64,000 nucleotides of DNA from Ovis canadensis. Lineage: Eukaryota; Chordata; Mammalia; Artiodactyla; Bovidae. A program made the translations under genes and the position numbers. Location: the NCBI RefSeq assembly GCF_042477335.2, contig NC_091255.1, forward strand, positions 46,292,501-46,356,500, given 5' to 3'. The notes beneath the pieces were generated by a model that saw nothing but the letters and a program-made list of their open reading frames with translations, was not told where the DNA came from and did not search any database. Each line of letters starts with the position of its first letter. Position 1 is the stretch's first letter. This document shows, piece after piece, positions 59,190 to 64,000 of the stretch.

Positions 59190-59620
59190 GTGTACTAGAC
59201 TTTAAAAATCCCCTTTGGTCAGTGTTTATTTGGTTGCTAGGGTACTAGAACATAGGTACAAATTATGGGTCTCCCTAAATAGCTCTGCTGAACCTTCTCC
59301 CCATCTTTCCTTCAAGTCTCTGACAAACACTCAATGGCCCCACTGTACATCCTCCTAAAATATGCTCTATCGAATACATGTCCTCAGTTTGCAGAAAGTA
59401 GACTCTTGGGCCCTATATCAGTCTCTCCACCTGTTGCAGCTAATGTGGCCCAAATCCTCCATTGACCTTTCCAACCCAGCTCTGCCCTCCTGCTCCCTCC
59501 TCCTCCATCCTTCTTCCTACTCAAAAGCAGATATTTGGTGCCTGAAGGAGATAGAACAAACTGCTTCCTCCTCTGAGGAGAGAGTCAGCAGTAAAAATGC
59601 CTTCCTAAAACCTTCTGTGG
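59190..59620. other. Spacer between SINEs
   Basis: Unremarkable sequence with no gene recognised. Confidence 0.4.
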
Positions 59621-59829
59621 ACTTCCCTGGTGGCTCAGATGGTAAAGAATCCGCGTATGATGCAGAAAACCTGGGTTTGATTCCTGGTTTGGGAAGATCC
59701 CCTGGAGAAGGAAATGGCAACCCACTCTAGTATTCTTGCCTGGAAAATCCCATGAACAGAGAGGAGCCGAGTGGGCTGCAGTCCATGGGGTTACAAAGAG
59801 TTGGACATGACTGTGTGGCTAACACACAA
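59621..59829 (+). mobile_element. Bov-tA SINE
   Basis: ACTTCCCTGGTGGCTCAGATGG at the head, GGGTTTGATTCCTGGTTTGGG (B box region), GAGAAGGAAATGGCAACCCAC, and TGGGGTTACAAAGAGTTGGAC to the end. A nearly complete copy in forward orientation. Confidence 0.92.
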
Positions 59830-60620
59830 AACTGTCTCTAATTCCTAACCACCACAGAAAAATCACAGTCTGGACAGTCATTTGGATACAAATTCAGCTC
59901 AATCAGTGTTCAATAAAGTTTCCAATGTGGATATTTTGGCCGCAACCACTACACCTGGATAAGCCCAATTAAGTAGAAAATTATTTCAACTCTTCATGTC
60001 ACTCTAATCTTTCCTTTTAGCAAGATCTCAACTCTCTGACTTACTTTTCCTTCTAGATGAAGGTTTACATCCTGTTCTGACATCACAGAAGTCAGGTTCA
60101 ACCCTCAACCCTGACAAGGACAGTTTTCTCCCAAATTGGGAAAGTCAGGGAGTTCTTGTTAATGCCCAATCTTAAATCTTTCTGCTGCAGTTTTAACAAA
60201 CTATATAATATTAGAGTTATATTAGCTAAGGTGAGGGCTTGTTATAGATTATATAATATTAGGCTTTACTTAAAAAAAAACAAAACACCTCCAGTTTAGA
60301 AGAAAATTCTTTGCCTGAACAGAGGCAGCCTTCTGAATTTTCAATGAAATGTGCATATGATAAAGTACATATTACATAATATATGGTGATATGGTATATA
60401 AAAATATAGCACATCTGCTATTTTCCCATCACATATTTCCATATTTTAATATGTCAGTTATATTAAAAACAGTCAGTTATATTAAAGACTGACTCATAGT
60501 ATTTCAGAATGTGCATGTATATGTTAATATCATACACTTACAGAGTTCTCTATGGTTTATGTTTTCTTGTTTGCTTTAATCCTACTAACAATGTAGGGAG
60601 GTAAGTAGTATTAAACCCAT
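59830..60620. other. AT-rich spacer
   Basis: Strongly AT-rich, with ATATAATATTA and ATGTGCATATGATAAAG-like stretches. No gene seen; possibly very old repeat sequence that I cannot classify. Confidence 0.4.
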
Positions 60621-60624
60621 GCTT

Positions 60625-60760
60625 CTTCTCTGAGGCTGAGATTCAGAGAAACCAGGGAACTTGTCCAGGATTATAATGCTAAGAAATGGCTAAGCAAGGA
60701 TTTGAACCCAAGTTTCCTAGGCCCCAAACTAATAGTCTTCCCATTACAATATGCACCATC
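60625..60760 (-). mobile_element. MIR-like SINE remnant
   Basis: GAGGCTGAGATTCAGAGAAACC, AACTTGTCCAGGATTATAATGC, AAGCAAGGATTTGAACCCAAG and CTAATAGTCTTCCCATTAC follow the reverse MIR consensus with many differences. Confidence 0.55.
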
Positions 60761-60769
60761 CACAGTTCT

Positions 60770-61480
60770 CAACCAGACATGTGGTATTTTAATGAGCTTG
60801 CAATAAAACACACCACTAAATTCAGATTGCATCCTTCCCAAAAACAGCAACAAGAAATCATTTCTTATAGAGAAAAAAATTATAACCCTGAATATCCTTT
60901 TAATTCTTAAGTTCCAATCTTTGATCTTGGGCTTTGGCCTTTAAGATCTGGCGTGAGTGAGCAGGCAGAGAGGCACTTAAGGACCTAATGAAAGATGCGT
61001 TCCGATTGCTTCTGCCAACCCTCAGCTAAGGCAGCTTCCTCCATTGAAAAGTCCAGAATCAGGTATAAACTACTAACACATCCCTATTTTGATTAGAATG
61101 GTCTTGTCTTAGTGGTATAAGGACCAGCATCTCTCAAAGATCATATCAGTTCTAAATATGCCTGTGTTCTCCCTGCTCACCTATATGTTTAGATAGATTA
61201 TAAAAAGAGGAAATCAACCATTTTTAACTTTGCTGTTGAGTCTACACAGACCATCTCTGGTGAATTTAATCTGGTCAACCAGATAATCCTATAGGCCACA
61301 GGTTACTTCAGATGGGGATTACTTTGTTTTGGTTGCCCTCAGCTGTGGGTTTAACAAGGAATCCAGGCTCCATAGCCTCAAGCCAGAGGCCAGTGAAGTT
61401 TCTTTTAAGGAGGAAGAGACTGGGAACCTAAGAACCCATGTTGCCTTTTCTCTCAGTCCTTTCTGCTGGGGTTGGGAGTT
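60770..61480. other. Spacer, unassigned
   Basis: No gene recognised. The open frame at 61329-61523 runs into the next SINE and is not coding. Confidence 0.4.
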
Positions 61481-61669
61481 GTTGCTTAGTTGCTCAGTCA
61501 TGTCTGACTTTGCAGCCCTGTAGATTGTAGCCCACCAGGCTCAGTCCATAGATTTCCCACACAAGAATACTGCCATTTCCTTCTCCGTGGGATCTTCCAG
61601 ACTCAGGGATTGAACCCATGTCTTCTGTACTACAAGAGGATTCTTTACTGCTGAGCTACCAGGGAAGCC
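61481..61669 (-). mobile_element. Bov-tA SINE
   Basis: GTTGCTCAGTCATGTCTGAC, CCACCAGGCTCAGTCCATAG, AAGAATACTGCCATTTCCTTC, GGGATTGAACCCATGTCTTC (B box reversed) and GAGCTACCAGGGAAGCC at the end are the reverse complement of a Bov-tA element. Confidence 0.92.
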
Positions 61670-64000
61670 AGCAGGAAATCTGGAAAGTTTTCATCTTTCT
61701 GGTACACAGGAGAAGGTAGCAAGGTTCAGGGATGAATTGGGAAGCTGAGGCTTAAACAATTACTGCACTTGATAGTACAACTTGAGGCACTTTTGCTCCA
61801 CCCCTTTCCTTCTGTATTTATAATAGACTATTGGTGACTTCAGCTATTAACTAGGGAAACTGCATTTCCCCAACTCCCAGAATGATTTCTACTCTTTTCT
61901 CAATCTGATTTGAAATTTACTTCTTCTTTTAGACCTCAGATTGTTTCCTTGATTAGAAGAGCGAGGGATGAGGTGAGGAGGTTCTCCCTGGGAGGGAAAT
62001 GTGGAAAGTGGAGTCTCAAGTCTCCCAGAAGAAGGGCAGCCAGGTCAGATAAAGGCCTAGCTCAGATGTGAGGTTTGAAGGGAAACCCTGGTTCCCTACT
62101 TCCCTTTTTTCCAAAGGCCTCTGTGGAGGACATCTTAAAGTGAGAGGAAACAGTTGGGAGCATCTACCAACCCAAAAAGGGCAATAGAAGTATGCTTGCT
62201 CTCACCTCAATACTCCTTTTCTCTTCGATCCTTCTGCAGCCACCGCCTGCCCCCAACTTCCACCTCCCACCTCAACCCTCCTTTCCTTTGTCCATCCTCA
62301 TCACTTGGCACTGAACAGTCTCTCACCCTCCCCCACTGCATCTCTCTTAAAAGAGTTGCCAGCTGGTCCCTCCCCACAAGTTGTCCTGCTCCTCTGAAGC
62401 AGAGTACACATGAGGAGGGAGGGAAGCCGGGGTCCTGTGAAATGCTTTAAGCTTTTTCATAGTTGGGGGCTAAATAAGGCTCACAGTTATTAAGAAAAGA
62501 GAAAGGCAGTGCGAGTCTGGTGATAGAGACAGAAAGGAGGAGAGAACAGGCCAAGCTAGGGAACTGGGAAACAGAAAGAGGGAGCAGTGACACAGAGACT
62601 GAGAGAGACAACTTTGGGCCTCCCTGCAGAGAGGAGGACTCGTCCTGCCCTTTCTGGGGTGGGGAAACCTGAGAAGTTTTGAGGGTCCTCCCTGGGCCTG
62701 TCCCACCTGCTTTCCCTTCCTCCCCTTAGCTCAGTTGTTTACAGAGATCCTCTTCTGAACTCTTGCCCTCCTGGACTTGCCCTAGCCCCGGCCCCAGGCC
62801 TCAGCCAGGCAGACACCCTGACAGATTACAAATGAGCGTGGGTGTTAGATTGCGCCAAGCTCTTGTCCCCAGAGTCTGGAGGAGGGGAATCAATGGGCTC
62901 TACCTAAGAGCTTCCCTCTAGTTCCATCTCAGTCTGAACCGAGTGAAGGAGGCACTTCCTGTTCTCCTCCCCTCCCCCAACCATAACCCAACAGACACAC
63001 TCAGAAGAAAGGGGTGAGACTCCCCTCCTGAGCCTCAAGACCGCCACACACGGAAGCTCCCATTCTCTAAGCAAAATCCTTTGATCTATTCTAGAAAATT
63101 CATTGGAAACTTGAGTAATCTTTAAGATGTAACTGCTATTGAATTTATGGATTTGAGGCTTGGGATTTTGGGGGAGAGGGGTGTGGGACAGGAAGGAACC
63201 AGAAGAATGCACTACACTAGTTTAAAACATTTCAGGAAAAGAATAAAAATTCCCTTTTCTTCACCTGTAAGTAAACATCACCTAGCTCTGTGCTCATTGT
63301 GGCTCTCTGGAGAGACACGGGGAGTTATTTGAGTCTGAGTGAGCGAGCCAGCTACAGCTATGGATGGCTAGAGAGAGGATAAATACATCCGGAGAGATGA
63401 GTTGATGGATAGGTAGGGAAGGAATATAAATATGGAGAGAGATGGAGGAACAGAGAGATGGATTGAGACAGAGAGAATATAAAAAGAAGCTGAGGGAGAG
63501 AAATGGATGCGTGAATGAGGAGAGAGTGGTTATGTGGCGAGGTGGAGAGGGGAATGGGGCATTTCTCATCCTCTTCTCCGCAGTGCTGTCATCTTGTCTT
63601 GCTCCTTGAAATGCCAGTTTCCCACCCCTCACTTAATGAATTCTTTCTCTAGATTCTAGGCCATGCCTCACACCCTTAGGTGTTTTGCATCCTTTCCCTT
63701 CACAGTCATCCATTTGGCCCAAGACAACATACCTGACTTGGCTGTTCTAGCCCATCACCCCAAATTAGGAGAAAGAAACTCAGAGTGGGAGTTCTGGGCA
63801 AAGGAGGCTGGATTCCCCATCTCCTGGTCTACAGACTTGGGGAGGGGGTTGCTCCTTTGTGAGGTGAAGGGGGTGGTGGTGGGAAGAATGAAGGGCAGCT
63901 GGGTTGAATTTGTCCAAATCTAATAACCTAGGAGCCTATTGAAGGCCTTGGGGACTGAGAGGGGAGGAAAGTCTTGAATATTTCTCTAACTTTTGCCCCC
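61670..64000. other. HOXB2-HOXB1 spacer, right end of window
   Basis: No gene recognised in 2.3 kb. A purine-rich low-complexity stretch with GATGGA/GAGA motifs runs from about 63310 to 63545. The HOXB1 promoter and coding region are not reached. Confidence 0.5.

Noticed and set aside
61329-61523. Small open frame ending at 61523
   Set aside because: Its 3' part is the Bov-tA SINE.
62000-64000. Search for HOXB1 exon or its r4 auto-regulatory element
   Set aside because: No hexapeptide, homeobox or PBX-HOX tandem found; by comparison with human spacing HOXB1 begins past the window.

Overview
This window is the anterior half of a mammalian HOXB cluster. Read 5'->3' on the + strand it carries HOXB6, HOXB5, miR-10a, HOXB4, HOXB3 and HOXB2, all in the same orientation. 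The identities rest on near-complete agreement with the remembered mammalian proteins: lengths are 224, 269, 251, 426 and 354 aa, each with a hexapeptide (YPWM/FPWM type) in exon 1 and a 60-residue homeodomain in exon 2. Bov-tA tRNA-derived SINEs at the right end point to a ruminant (cattle, sheep, goat or a relative). HOXB7 should lie left of the window and HOXB1 should begin a few kb past the right end; neither is inside.

Layout. 1-806 is the HOXB6 5' flank. HOXB6 occupies 807-2511 with a poly(A) signal at 3124, and HOXB5 occupies 5166-6654 with a poly(A) signal at 7609. The 7.6-20.2 kb spacer holds several enhancer-like blocks, a DR5 retinoic acid response element (16205-16221), a CpG-rich candidate non-coding exon ending at 16519, and the miR-10a hairpin (18783-18892). 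HOXB4 occupies 20362-21945 with a poly(A) signal at 23105. The 23-45 kb stretch is the long 5' domain of HOXB3. It has at least three candidate non-coding first or internal exons with good donors, several AT-rich HOX/PBX-like blocks, a promoter near 42.2 kb, and a perfect DR5 RARE at 42404-42420. The HOXB3 coding sequence is 45371-47466 with a poly(A) signal at 48943. The HOXB3-HOXB2 spacer contains recognisable hindbrain control sites for HOXB2: Krox20-type sites near 51.1 kb and a PREP/MEIS plus PBX-HOX rhombomere 4 module at 51452-51475. HOXB2 occupies 52897-54717 with a poly(A) signal at 55129.

From about 56.7 kb the character changes: an AT-rich imperfect repeat is followed by MER5A-like, MIR-like, tRNA-Glu-type and Bov-tA elements. 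The first 56 kb shows only one pair of old MIR remnants. Transposon depletion inside HOX clusters with an abrupt return outside the dense part is a known property.

The genes encode DNA-binding transcription factors that pattern the hindbrain and trunk with PBX/MEIS partners. The regulatory sites seen (RAREs, Krox20, PBX-HOX) are the types known to set their anterior limits, and miR-10a is a co-transcribed post-transcriptional regulator. I see no sign of a wholly new kind of system. The most interesting leads are the DR5 RARE at the HOXB3 proximal promoter, the several candidate HOXB3/pri-miR-10a start regions, and two CCATAAA inverted repeats.
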